In this document: positions 1 to 9,200 of the stretch, piece by piece
Layout: every line of letters starts with the position of its first letter
Position numbering within the stretch: the first letter of the stretch is position 1
Assembly (NCBI RefSeq): GCF_002211285.1
Contig: NZ_LOKX01000003.1
Location: forward strand, 145,295-209,294
Direction: 5' to 3'
DNA: 64,000 nt
From: Rhizobium sp. R635
Lineage (GTDB): Bacteria; Pseudomonadota; Alphaproteobacteria; Rhizobiales; Rhizobiaceae
Notes under the pieces: generated by a model
Databases searched by the model: none
Told to the model about the DNA's origin: nothing
Seen by the model: only the letters and a program-made list of their open reading frames with translations
Translations under genes and position numbers: made by a program

Positions 1-861
1 CTGGAAATGTTTTCCGAGGAGCCGGCCAAAGTGGAGCCGGAGCAGAGGGAAAAGGTCTCGCTGGCCACGCGCATCTTCACGCCTGTGGGAAAGATGACCT
101 ACGACATCTGGGACAATCTCGCCGCCTCCATGTATATCCTCGGCTCGGCGGTGCGCGGCGCGCAGATGAAGCTCGGGCGCGGCAGCGGCGTTTCGCCGGC
201 TTCGATCGTCAACCAGATCGACCATATGGGCGTGCGCGCCGTTCCGATCATCCTGCTGATGTCGTTTCTGATCGGTGCGATCATCGCCCAGCAGGGCGCC
301 TTCCAGCTGCGTTATTTCGGGGCTGAGGTTTTCGTCGTCGATCTCGTCGGTATTCTGCAGCTGCGCGAAATCGGCGTGCTGCTGACCTCGATCATGATCG
401 CCGGCCGCTCCGGCAGCGCGATCACCGCCGAAATCGGCTCGATGAAGATGCGCGAAGAGATCGACGCGTTGAAAGTGATGGGGCTGAACCCGATCGGCGT
501 GCTGATCTTCCCCAGGCTGGTGGCGCTGACCATCGCGCTGCCGCTTCTGACTGTTTTGGCGAATTTCGCTTCGCTGGCGGGGGCTGCCGTCGTCGCCTGG
601 GGTTATTCCGGCATCACGTTCGCCAATTTCCTGGCGCGCCTGCATGAGGCGGTGACGCTGTCGACTGTGCTGTCGGGCATGATCAAGGCGCCGTTCATGG
701 CGCTTGTCATCGGTATCGTCGCCGCCGTTGAAGGGTTGAAGGTCGGTGGCAGCGCCGAATCGCTCGGCCAGCACGTGACGGCCTCCGTGGTGAAGGCGAT
801 TTTCGTCGTCATCCTGATGGACGGGCTTTTTGCGATGTTTTATGCAGCGATCGATTTCTAG
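1..861 (+). CDS. mlaE: MlaE-type ABC transporter permease (5' end probably outside window)
   Basis: Integral inner-membrane permease of a phospholipid/lipid ABC transporter of the Mla/MCE type, which moves lipids between inner and outer membrane. The reading frame is open to base 1, and the first ATG is at 7, giving 284 residues. Rhizobial members often carry an extra N-terminal domain, so the true start may lie upstream. Several hydrophobic segments are visible (about residues 75-100, 155-195 and 255-280). The family's cytoplasmic coupling stretch, with [18 protein letters not shown], lies around residue 142. The stop is two bases before the mlaF ATG, and mlaD and a lipoprotein follow, so this is a four-gene operon. 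No mlaC or mlaB homologue is visible inside the window. Confidence 0.9.
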   Translation: MEMFSEEPAKVEPEQREKVSLATRIFTPVGKMTYDIWDNLAASMYILGSAVRGAQMKLGRGSGVSPASIVNQIDHMGVRAVPIILLMSFLIGAIIAQQGAFQLRYFGAEVFVVDLVGILQLREIGVLLTSIMIAGRSGSAITAEIGSMKMREEIDALKVMGLNPIGVLIFPRLVALTIALPLLTVLANFASLAGAAVVAWGYSGITFANFLARLHEAVTLSTVLSGMIKAPFMALVIGIVAAVEGLKVGGSAESLGQHVTASVVKAIFVVILMDGLFAMFYAAIDF

Positions 862-862
862 C

Positions 863-1702
863 ATGGCGGGCAGCGTGGACGAGCAACCGATCGAAAACGA
901 AGGACAGGGCAGGGATATCGTGCTCTCGGCGCGCGACGTCACCGTTGCTTTCGGTTCGAAAGTGGTGCTCGACAATCTGAACCTCGATATCTATCGCGGC
1001 GAGATCCTCGGATTCGTCGGCGCGTCGGGCACCGGCAAATCGGTGCTGATGCGCACGGTGCTCCGGCTCCTGCCCCGCCGCTCCGGCACGATCAAGATCC
1101 TCGGCCAGGATTTCGACGAACTCGACGAACCGCAGCGCAACGCGCTCGACATGCGGCTCGGCGTGCTGTTCCAGCAGGGGGCGCTGTTCTCGTCGCTGAC
1201 GGTGAAGGAAAACATCCAGGTGCCGATGCGCGAATATCTCGATCTGCCGCGCTCGCTGATGGACGAGCTGGCGCATCTGAAGATCCGCATGGTGGGGCTC
1301 GCGGCCGACGCCGCCGACAAATACCCCTCCGAACTGTCCGGCGGCATGATCAAGCGCGCAGCCCTTGCCCGCGCGCTGGCGCTCGATCCGGAACTCGTCT
1401 TCCTCGACGAGCCGACCTCGGGCCTCGACCCGATCGGCGCGGCCGAATTCGACGAACTGATCGCCAACCTGCGCGATAGTCTGGGGCTGACTGTCTATAT
1501 GGTCACACATGACCTCGATAGCCTGTTTTCGGTCTGTGACCGTATTGCCGTGCTCGGAAAGAAGCGGGTAATGGTGGAAGGCACGATCGACGACATGCTG
1601 GCCTATGACGACCCATGGGTGCAGGCCTATTTCAAAGGTAAGCGGGCGCGATCGATCGTGCCGCAGGACGATGCCGCGCGGCACGGCAGCAGCGGAAAGT
1701 GA
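863..1702 (+). CDS. mlaF: MlaF-type ABC transporter ATP-binding protein
   Basis: Cytoplasmic ATPase that would power the MlaE permease. From the ATG at 863 it has 279 residues. Visible motifs are Walker A GASGTGKS (53-60), signature LSGGM (158-162) and Walker B LVFLDE with the D-loop SGLDP (178-190). The frame is also open further upstream, with a TTG at 830 and an ATG at 842 inside mlaE. I chose 863 because it follows the mlaE stop directly, but no start has a strong ribosome binding site, so translation is probably coupled to mlaE. It sits between mlaE and mlaD, the usual order for this transporter. Confidence 0.92.
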   Translation: MAGSVDEQPIENEGQGRDIVLSARDVTVAFGSKVVLDNLNLDIYRGEILGFVGASGTGKSVLMRTVLRLLPRRSGTIKILGQDFDELDEPQRNALDMRLGVLFQQGALFSSLTVKENIQVPMREYLDLPRSLMDELAHLKIRMVGLAADAADKYPSELSGGMIKRAALARALALDPELVFLDEPTSGLDPIGAAEFDELIANLRDSLGLTVYMVTHDLDSLFSVCDRIAVLGKKRVMVEGTIDDMLAYDDPWVQAYFKGKRARSIVPQDDAARHGSSGK

Positions 1703-1711
1703 CCGGATAAG

Positions 1712-3082
1712 ATGGAAACCAAAGCCAATTATACGATCGTCGGTTTTTTCACGGTGCTGGTGATCGCGGCGGCCTTCGGCTTCGTCTACTGGATGGCCGA
1801 ATACGGCCGCGGCGGCCCGATGACGGAACTGATCGTGCGTATTCCGGGCTCGGCGAACGGCCTCAGCGTCGGCTCGCCGGTGCGCTTCAACGGCATCCAG
1901 GTGGGCTCGGTGCAGACACTGTCGATCGATGCCGACGATCCGCAATATTCACTGGCCTTCACCCAGGTGCGCACCGATGCGCCGATCTACCCTTCCACCA
2001 AGGCCGCCCTTGAAATCCAAGGCCTGACGGGTGCTGCCTATATCGAACTGTCCGGCGGCCGGAAGGGCGAGGAAAGCATCCTGAAACACGCGATCGACAA
2101 CGGCAAACGGGCCGTCATCGTCGCCGACCAGTCGAGTGTCACCAATCTCCTGGCGACGGCCGACAAGATCCTCGATCGCGCCAATGACGCGGTCGGCGAA
2201 CTCCAGGGCTTCATTCAGGATTCGCGCGCTCCGCTGACCCAGACGTTCAAGAATGCAGAGACCTTCTCGGATGCGCTTGCGAAGAATTCCGATAATATCG
2301 ACGCCTTCCTGCAGAGCGTCGGCGAACTCTCCAATACGGTGAAGGCGGTTTCCGGCCGTGTCGATTCGACGCTTCAAGCGGTGGAATCGCTGGTTAAGGC
2401 GGTTGACGCTCAGAAGATCGACAACATCGTCTCCAATGCCGAGAAAATCACGGCCAATGTCGCCGACGCATCGGGCGACCTCAAGGGCGCGATCCAGAAG
2501 TTCGACGAGACGGCCACCACCTTCAACAATTTCGGCAAGCAGGCGCAGGCGACGCTCGACCGCGTCGACACGCTCGTCGCCCAGATCGACCCGGCAAAGA
2601 TTAAAGGCTCCGTCGACGACATAGCGCAGGCGACCAAGGATGCGCGTAGCGCCGTCGCCTCGATCCGCGATGTCGCCGATACGGTTTCGGCCCGCAAGAA
2701 AGACATCGACCAGACGATCCAGGACGTCTCGCAGCTTACCAACAAGCTGAACTCGGCCTCGACCCGCATCGACGGCATTCTCATCAAGGTCGACGCGCTG
2801 CTCGGCACCGACAATACGCAATCGCTGTTCACCGAGGCGCGCGCGACGCTCGAATCGTTTAAGAAGGTCGCCGACAACCTGAATTCGCGCATCGGGCCGA
2901 TCGCCGACAATCTGCAGAAGTTCTCGAGCGGCGGCCTGCGCGATGTACAGACGCTCGTCAACGACATGCGTGGAACCGTGAACAATCTGAACGATACGAT
3001 CACCAACTTCGACCGCAACCCGCAACGCCTGATCTTCGGCGGGGACACAGTGAAGCAATATGACGGCCGGACGCGGCGTTAA
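1712..3082 (+). CDS. mlaD: MlaD/MCE-domain substrate-binding protein
   Basis: Periplasmic lipid-binding subunit anchored in the inner membrane. It has 456 residues. An N-terminal membrane segment (about 8-30) is followed by an MCE domain (about 38-120) with the family-typical GLSVGSPVRFNGIQVGSV. The long remainder (about 130-440) is alpha-helical and low in hydrophobic residues, with repeated D-A-I-N heptad-like patterns. This is much longer than the roughly 180-residue E. coli MlaD and resembles the long-tailed MCE proteins that build tubes or needles across the periplasm. The ATG is 9 bases after the mlaF stop. It probably acts with the lipoprotein encoded downstream. Confidence 0.92.
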   Translation: METKANYTIVGFFTVLVIAAAFGFVYWMAEYGRGGPMTELIVRIPGSANGLSVGSPVRFNGIQVGSVQTLSIDADDPQYSLAFTQVRTDAPIYPSTKAALEIQGLTGAAYIELSGGRKGEESILKHAIDNGKRAVIVADQSSVTNLLATADKILDRANDAVGELQGFIQDSRAPLTQTFKNAETFSDALAKNSDNIDAFLQSVGELSNTVKAVSGRVDSTLQAVESLVKAVDAQKIDNIVSNAEKITANVADASGDLKGAIQKFDETATTFNNFGKQAQATLDRVDTLVAQIDPAKIKGSVDDIAQATKDARSAVASIRDVADTVSARKKDIDQTIQDVSQLTNKLNSASTRIDGILIKVDALLGTDNTQSLFTEARATLESFKKVADNLNSRIGPIADNLQKFSSGGLRDVQTLVNDMRGTVNNLNDTITNFDRNPQRLIFGGDTVKQYDGRTRR

Positions 3083-3103
3083 CGGGAAGGCAGGGTAGCG
3101 TAT

Positions 3104-3715
3104 ATGGTCGCATCGCATTTGTTGTCGCGCCGTTCGTGGATCAAGGGAACGGTGGTCGCGCTGCCGCTGACTGCGTTGATCCTGTCGGGCTGTGGCACCT
3201 CAGCCAAGAACGATACCTATGATCTTTCCGCGGCCGTCGATGGCGATGGGCCTGCTGCCAAATCCCGCCAGATCCTGATCGCCGGCCCGACGGCACTCAG
3301 AGCGCTCGACAGCGAGCAGATAGTCATCCGCGTTTCGTCTTCGGAAATCCAGTATCTCTCGCGGGCGCAGTGGGGCGACAAGCTGCCGCGCATGGTGCAG
3401 TCGAAGCTGGTGGAAGCCTTCGAAAATTCGGGCAAGCTTGGCGGCGTCGGCATACCGGGGCAGGGCCTGGCGATCGACTATCAGGTCGTCACCGATATCC
3501 GCTCCTTCGAAATCGATGCCTCGAACGGCAACCAGGCGGTGGTCGAGATTTCAGCCAAGATCCTCAACGACCGCAACGGCGCGGTGCGCGCCCAGAAGGT
3601 GTTCCGCGCCACGGCGCCGGCCGGCGGCGGCAATGACGGTTTCGTCAAGGGCCTCGACCGCGCCTTCTCCACGGTTGCTTCCGAAATCGTCACCTGGACG
3701 CTGCGCTCAATCTGA
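3104..3715 (+). CDS. ABC-transport auxiliary lipoprotein (PqiC/DUF330-like)
   Basis: Predicted lipoprotein of 203 residues. The N-terminus has a basic stretch, a hydrophobic core and a lipobox LSGCG, with the acylated cysteine near residue 30. The mature part resembles the ABC-type transport auxiliary lipoprotein component (PqiC-like) that pairs with MCE proteins at the outer membrane. It follows mlaD by 21 bases and is the last gene of the operon. Family membership is inferred from lipobox, size and operon position plus the IRVSSSEIQYLSRAQWGD stretch typical of this family. Confidence 0.82.
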   Translation: MVASHLLSRRSWIKGTVVALPLTALILSGCGTSAKNDTYDLSAAVDGDGPAAKSRQILIAGPTALRALDSEQIVIRVSSSEIQYLSRAQWGDKLPRMVQSKLVEAFENSGKLGGVGIPGQGLAIDYQVVTDIRSFEIDASNGNQAVVEISAKILNDRNGAVRAQKVFRATAPAGGGNDGFVKGLDRAFSTVASEIVTWTLRSI

Positions 3716-3862
3716 GATGGCGTTTCGCGATTGCGGCGCCGACATCAAGGGTTGCTGATTCCGAAAAATATTTGGTCCCATGGGGTTGGGGTCGCCATCG
3801 TATTCAATTTCTTCATGAATTTGTGGAACGCATCATGTTAACGCTGTCAGGAGGCATGCTGC

Positions 3863-5116
3863 ATGGTGGTCGCACGCGTATTCGGAAAGTCGTCGTCGGA
3901 AGCGATCCAGCGCGATAATGCTCGCTTGGCGGCGCTGCAGCAGCTCGACATTCTCGACACGCCCAGGGACGAAGGCTTTGAGCGGATCGTCCGCCTGATC
4001 AAGCAGATATTTTCCATCGACATCGGCATCGTATCCCTGATCGATGGGCACCGGCAATGGTACAAGGCTTGTTCCGGTCTGTCGGCCGACGAGGTGTCGC
4101 TTGAGGACACCTTCTGCCGCTGCGTGGTGGACTGTGATGAACCTGTTATCGTGCAGGACGCCACGAAGGATGCTCGCTTTTCAAAACATTCCGCAGTGAC
4201 GGGAGAGGACCATATCCGCTTCTATGCCGGCGTTCCCCTGCGAACGAAGGCCGGGCACATGATCGGAACGGTATGCGCGATCGACCGGCGCCCAAGATCG
4301 TTCAGCAGTAGAGATCTCGACATTCTCACGGAGCTTGCGGGCGCGGCGATGGATCGCATCGAGCTCACGCAGTCGGCCGCCACCGACGGCCTGACGGAGG
4401 CGATGACGCGGCGCGCTTTCAAGCAGGAGGCCGATCAGCTCATCTCGCTTGCGCTGCGCCACCATCATGACCTTTCCTGCATCGTCTTCGACATCGACCA
4501 TTTCAAGCAGGTGAACGACACGCATGGGCATGCCGCGGGAGACGCGGTTCTCAAGGCGGTTGCGGCTATCTGCAAGGCCACACTTCGCGCCGGCGATCTC
4601 TTTGGTCGTATCGGAGGCGAGGAATTCGCCGTTCTCCTGCCGCATATCGATCGGGAAGGGGCAGGCGCGGTCGCCGAAAAGCTCAGGGCCGCCATCTGCT
4701 CCCAGCCCGTCTCCGGCGATCACGTTTCGCTCACCGTGACGGCCAGCTTGGGAACGTCGGCCCTTTCCATCGTCAGCAAGGATATCGAGACGCTGCTCGC
4801 CCAGGCGGATGCCGCGATGTACCGAGCCAAGCACGGTGGGCGGAATCGTTGCGTATCGTGGAGCTCCATCCACGCCGATCATGCCATCGGCGACCGGCGG
4901 CGGGTGCTGAAGGCGGGTTCGATCTTGTTCAACGACCGGCGCTCGACCATCGACTGTACCGTCAAATCCATCGGCTCGGAGAGCGCCGGGATTTCAGTGT
5001 CCAATACGACAGGCATTCCCCCGGAATTCATTCTCGCCATCAAGGGGGAAGGATTCGAGACGAATTGCAAGGTGATCTCGCAAGATCGGCAAAACCTGGA
5101 AGTGGCGTTCCGATAG
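3863..5116 (+). CDS. GAF-GGDEF protein with C-terminal PilZ-like domain, putative diguanylate cyclase
   Basis: Cytoplasmic signalling protein of 417 residues, predicted to make cyclic di-GMP. An N-terminal GAF domain (about 23-165) precedes a GGDEF domain (about 172-330). The active-site motif is GGEEF (251-255), and the product-inhibition I-site RAGD sits at 242-245, exactly five residues upstream, so both catalysis and feedback look intact. Residues 344-417 resemble an alphaproteobacterial PilZ domain (DRRRVLKAGSILF start), but the second PilZ motif is degenerate. The ATG has an AGGAGG-type ribosome binding site 8 bases upstream. The gene stands alone, convergent with the carboxypeptidase gene. 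Confidence 0.88.
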   Translation: MVVARVFGKSSSEAIQRDNARLAALQQLDILDTPRDEGFERIVRLIKQIFSIDIGIVSLIDGHRQWYKACSGLSADEVSLEDTFCRCVVDCDEPVIVQDATKDARFSKHSAVTGEDHIRFYAGVPLRTKAGHMIGTVCAIDRRPRSFSSRDLDILTELAGAAMDRIELTQSAATDGLTEAMTRRAFKQEADQLISLALRHHHDLSCIVFDIDHFKQVNDTHGHAAGDAVLKAVAAICKATLRAGDLFGRIGGEEFAVLLPHIDREGAGAVAEKLRAAICSQPVSGDHVSLTVTASLGTSALSIVSKDIETLLAQADAAMYRAKHGGRNRCVSWSSIHADHAIGDRRRVLKAGSILFNDRRSTIDCTVKSIGSESAGISVSNTTGIPPEFILAIKGEGFETNCKVISQDRQNLEVAFR

Positions 5117-5143
5117 TCTAACGCGGCAATCTGGAGCGGCAGC

Positions 5144-6013
5144 CTATTTCGTCGGCTGCGCGTCCGTCATCGTCGCTCCCGGCTGGCTGGCTGCGGTCGC
5201 AGTGCCGGTCGTTGACGACGGCAGATAGTTGTCCAGCAGGCCTGCCATCTTGTCGTCGCGCAAGCTTGCGGTCTTTTCGCCCATGACGACGCCGACCACG
5301 CGGCGGCCATCCTTGAGAGCCGATGTCACGACATTGTAGCCCGACGCATCGGTGTAGCCGGTCTTGATGCCGTCGACGCCGTCATAGCGATACATGAGAT
5401 TGTTGTGGCCGCGCAGCTTCATGCCGCGGAACTGGAAGCCGCGCATGGAGAACAGCTTGAATTCTTCGGGGAAGTCCCGCATCAGCGAAACGCCGAGGGT
5501 CGCCATATCGCGCGCCGTCGTGACCTGCTCGGGGTCGGGAAGGCCCGAAGGGTTCTTGAAGACCGTATCCTTCATGCCGAGCTGGTGCGCCTTGTCCGTC
5601 ATCGTCTTTGCGAAGGCCGGCTCGGAGCCGCCGAGCTGTTCGGCGATCGCCACGGCGGCATCATTGGCCGACAGCACGACGATTGCTTCGACCGCTTCAC
5701 GCAGCGTCACCTTGCGGCCGGCGCCGACGGCAAGCTTGAAAGGCTCCTTGCTCTCGGCATTTTCCGACATGGTGAGCTTCTGATCCCAGCTGAGGCGCCC
5801 GTCATGTAGGGCCTCGAAAGCGAGATAGAGCGTCATCATCTTGGTCAGCGACGCCGGATAGTTCAGCTCATCCTGATTGGAGGCTTCGAGGACCTGCCCT
5901 GAATGCACATCGACGACGAAGCTTGCCTGACCGGCCTCAGCCAGGGTGAAAGTGCCCATCAGCATGGCGGAGGAGAGCGCGGTGGCGAAAAACCGGGATG
6001 TCGTCTTGGTCAT
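5144..6013 (-). CDS. D-alanyl-D-alanine carboxypeptidase (class A PBP, peptidase S11)
   Basis: Periplasmic penicillin-binding protein that trims the terminal D-Ala from peptidoglycan stem peptides. It has 289 residues from the ATG at 6013. The first 28 residues form a signal peptide ending in AEA. The three catalytic motifs are present: SLTK (55-58), SAN (115-117) and KTG (217-219). The frame is open for 66 further codons upstream, but those residues do not look like a secretion signal, so the internal start is preferred. The protein is shorter than E. coli DacA and seems to lack a full C-terminal membrane-anchoring domain. It ends in a Ser/Thr/Ala-rich tail. Confidence 0.9.
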   Translation of the reverse strand: MTKTTSRFFATALSSAMLMGTFTLAEAGQASFVVDVHSGQVLEASNQDELNYPASLTKMMTLYLAFEALHDGRLSWDQKLTMSENAESKEPFKLAVGAGRKVTLREAVEAIVVLSANDAAVAIAEQLGGSEPAFAKTMTDKAHQLGMKDTVFKNPSGLPDPEQVTTARDMATLGVSLMRDFPEEFKLFSMRGFQFRGMKLRGHNNLMYRYDGVDGIKTGYTDASGYNVVTSALKDGRRVVGVVMGEKTASLRDDKMAGLLDNYLPSSTTGTATAASQPGATMTDAQPTK

Positions 6014-6224
6014 CAATGTTGCTGTCTCTGTCGTTTGGTCAAAGGAGCCCAGTGATCGAACGAGCCGTTCACCTGATCGTAGCGCATTGAAAAAGTTTGT
6101 GACGGAATGAAGGACAGAGGGCAATAAAAAAGGGTCATCCACAGCTGACGCTTTTGTCCCACCGCGTTGGGTCAAGATTATAGAGTGTTGGCGTAAAGGG
6201 AGAGAGGACAAGCGATAAACGAAC

Positions 6225-6249
6225 GAAAGCCGCTCAAACGGCGGCTTTC
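6225..6249 (-). terminator. Rho-independent terminator of the giant coiled-coil gene
   Basis: Perfect 9-bp stem GAAAGCCGC (6225-6233) and GCGGCTTTC (6241-6249) with a 7-base loop, 41 bases beyond the stop codon at 6290. On the minus strand it is followed by GTTCGTTT. It separates this gene from the carboxypeptidase gene downstream on the same strand. Confidence 0.75.
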
Positions 6250-6289
6250 TGTCCTGTTCGGTCGAATAGATCGACGGTTACGAGCAGGC

Positions 6290-9200
6290 TCAGCTGAGCC
6301 TGCCTGCGGCGTGGGCGAGCATCGTGTAGACCTTGCCCGTGTCCGAGGTCAGGTAGGACTGCGAGACGGTCTGGTTCGGGTCGGTGCGGGCGACGTCGGC
6401 GAGCAGTTTTTCGAAATCACCGATGTAGCGGTCGACGGCGGTGCGGAATTCCGGTTCGCGGTCGTATTTGCGCTTGATTTCGTCGAAGGTCTGCTGGCCC
6501 TTCAGCGTGTAGAGGCGGCGGGTGAAGACGTCGCGCTCGCCACGCTGGTAACGCCGCCAGAGATCGACCGAGGCGTCGTGATCGATGGCGCGGGCGATAT
6601 CGACCGAGAGCGAATTCAGCGATTCCACGACATGGCGCGGATTGCGGATGTCACTGCTGCGGGCGGTCGGTGCTGCCGCTTCGGCCTGGCGGGCAGGGGC
6701 GCGGGCGGGCGCCTCCTCGGCGGGTTCCTCACGCGAGGCGCCGCGCAGGAGATCGCTGATCCAGCCGCCGCTTTCGCTTTCCGGACGGGCCGGTTCCTGG
6801 CGGGCTGGTTCCTGGCGAGCCGGCGCCGGCTGCTGGGCGGCGCGCTGGGGAGCGGCAGCGGGTGCGGATGGCGCGATCGTTCCACGCAGGCCGGTTGCCT
6901 CGATCGGCGGACGGGCTGCCGGCTGTTGCGGCTGGGCCACGGCCGGTTGAGCCGGGCGCGGAGCCGGCTGCGCCTGGGCGAGCGTGCGGGCGACGGGCTC
7001 GGAGATCTCCAACCGCTGGCTGGTGCGGCCGACGAGCTGGGAGATATCCTGCAGCGCCTTGATCTGCTCGGCGACGGCCCGGCGCATGGCCGAGGCGCTT
7101 TCCTTGGCTTCCTCGGGAAGGTCGAAGGCGCCGCGCTTCAGTTCGGCGCGGGTGGCGTCGAGCTCATTGCGGATATCGGCTGCCGAGCGGCGAATGTCGT
7201 CGGTGGCGCCGGAGAAACGGCCGACCGCATCGTCGATCGCTTCACGCAGCGATTCCCGCATGTGCTGGGCAGCACCGTCGGAGGCGCGGCCTGCCTCGCC
7301 GAGCATGCGCTCGACTTCCGACAGCGAGGCGGTGAGACCGCCGCGAATGCGGTTGGACAGATCGCCGGAGCGGCGCTCGACATTGGCGAAGGTGCCGTCG
7401 ATCGTCGTATTGGCTTCGTCGCCGGCGCGGGTGATCGCCTCGCGCATCGTCTCGGCGGCCTCCTGGGCGCGCTTCTCGGTTTCGGTGAGAATACGGCCGA
7501 TATCGGCGAAGGAGGACTGCACGCCCTGGCGAAGATTGCCGGTGACCTGGCTGGAGCGCTGCTCCGCCCGCTCGAACACGGTCTCGATCATGCCGCCGAG
7601 GCCGCGCATGGTCTTCTCGATCTCGCCGGAGCGCTGAACGAGGCCGACGGAGAGCGCCTGCAGCGCGCTTTCGCGCTCTTCGAGCGTCGAAGCGAGGTTG
7701 GACTGGGCGGCGCCGAGAAGATGCGAGGCCTGGGTCAGAACCTTGGAGTGCTCGTCGAAGCGGCCGATGATGCTGCCGACCTGCGCCAGCGTCTGGCCCG
7801 AAATGTCGGACAGGCGATCGACCTTGCCTTCGAGAAGCCTGGTCGAGGCGGAAACCATCTCGGCGGCCTTGGTGGCGGAGTCGGCAAAGCGTGTGGTGGT
7901 ATCGCCGAGGCGGCCGTCGACGCTCGTCAGCTGTTCGGCGGCGCGGTTCATCATCATCGCCATCGCCGCGCTGCTTTCCGACATGCGCTCGACGAGGCCG
8001 TTGACGTTGGCGACCAGGCTGTTCTCGATCGCGCTGACGGCATTGGCGACGTTTTCGGTGCGGGCGGCAACGGCGCTGGCGAGCGCTTCGTTTTCGGCAC
8101 GCAGACGGTCGGCGCTGAGGTTGGCGGCCGCGGTGATGCGGGCGGCGGCCTGCTCGCCGGCATCGGTGTAGCGGTCGATGATCGGGCGGGCGGTCTCGTC
8201 GAGGATGCGCGTCAGTTCGACCGAGCGGCCTGACAGCATCGAGTTGAGGTCGCGGCTGCGTTCTTCAAGCGTCGTGCGGATCGAATTGCCGCGCGCTTCG
8301 AGCGCCCGATCGATGTCCGAGAGCGTCGTATCGATCTCGCGGACACGCTCTTCGAGATTGGAGCGGATGGCGCTGCTGCGTGCCTCGAGGGCGCGCTCGA
8401 CATCCGCCATGGTGGTGGAAATCTCGCTGCCGGCGCCCGACAGCGTCGAGCGGATGGCATCGCCGCGCGCTTCAAGCGACTGGCCGGCATCCGACAGAGC
8501 CTTGGAGATCGCATTGACCTGGGTGCCGACGATGGTCTCGGCCTCGGCCACCTTGTTGACGATGGCGTTGCCGGCTTCCGAGAAGGTCTGGGCGACGGCG
8601 GCGGCCTGGCTTGCCAGCCGGCTCTGGGCCTCGGCGACGCGGGTGACGATCTGCGACGAGCGCTCGTCCATGGTGCGGGTGAATTCGTCGCTCTTGGTGT
8701 TGAGATCCTCGGCGAATTGCTGGCCTGTCCTGCCGAGCAGTTCGGTGGTTCTCGTCGCTTCGCCTTCCATGCCCTGGGCCGCATCGGCAACCGCGCTGCG
8801 CAGCGTCGAGGCGAGACCGGCGGCCTTGCCTTCGATGGTGCGGTTGACGGCGTCGAGGCCGACGGTCAAGGCGCGGTCCATGGTGGAGAGGCGTTCCTCG
8901 ATGCGTTCATTGCCGCGATCGAGGGTTTCGCCGAGGCTCGCCGTGCGGCCGTCGATGGCGCCGGTGAGCATCGAGGTGCGGCTGTCCAGCGTCTCGGCCA
9001 GATTGGCGGTACGGCTGTCGATCGCCTGGGTGAGGTTTGCGGTGCTGCCTTCGAGCGTCGCCGAGAAGCGCCGGGTGGCGTCTTCGCTCAGCGCACCGAG
9101 ACGGGAGATGCCGTCGGAAAGCACGCCGGAGAGCTGGCTGCCGACCGTTTCCACCTTTTCGGCAACGCCGCCGACGCCGTCGCGGATGCGGGTCTCGATC

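Noticed and set aside
6311..8233. Long open frames on the plus strand (640 codons here, others to 12973) opposite the giant coiled-coil gene
   Set aside because: They mirror the repetitive, GC-rich minus-strand gene, have no ribosome binding sites or recognisable domains, and show the Ala/Arg/Gly-rich composition of antisense frames.
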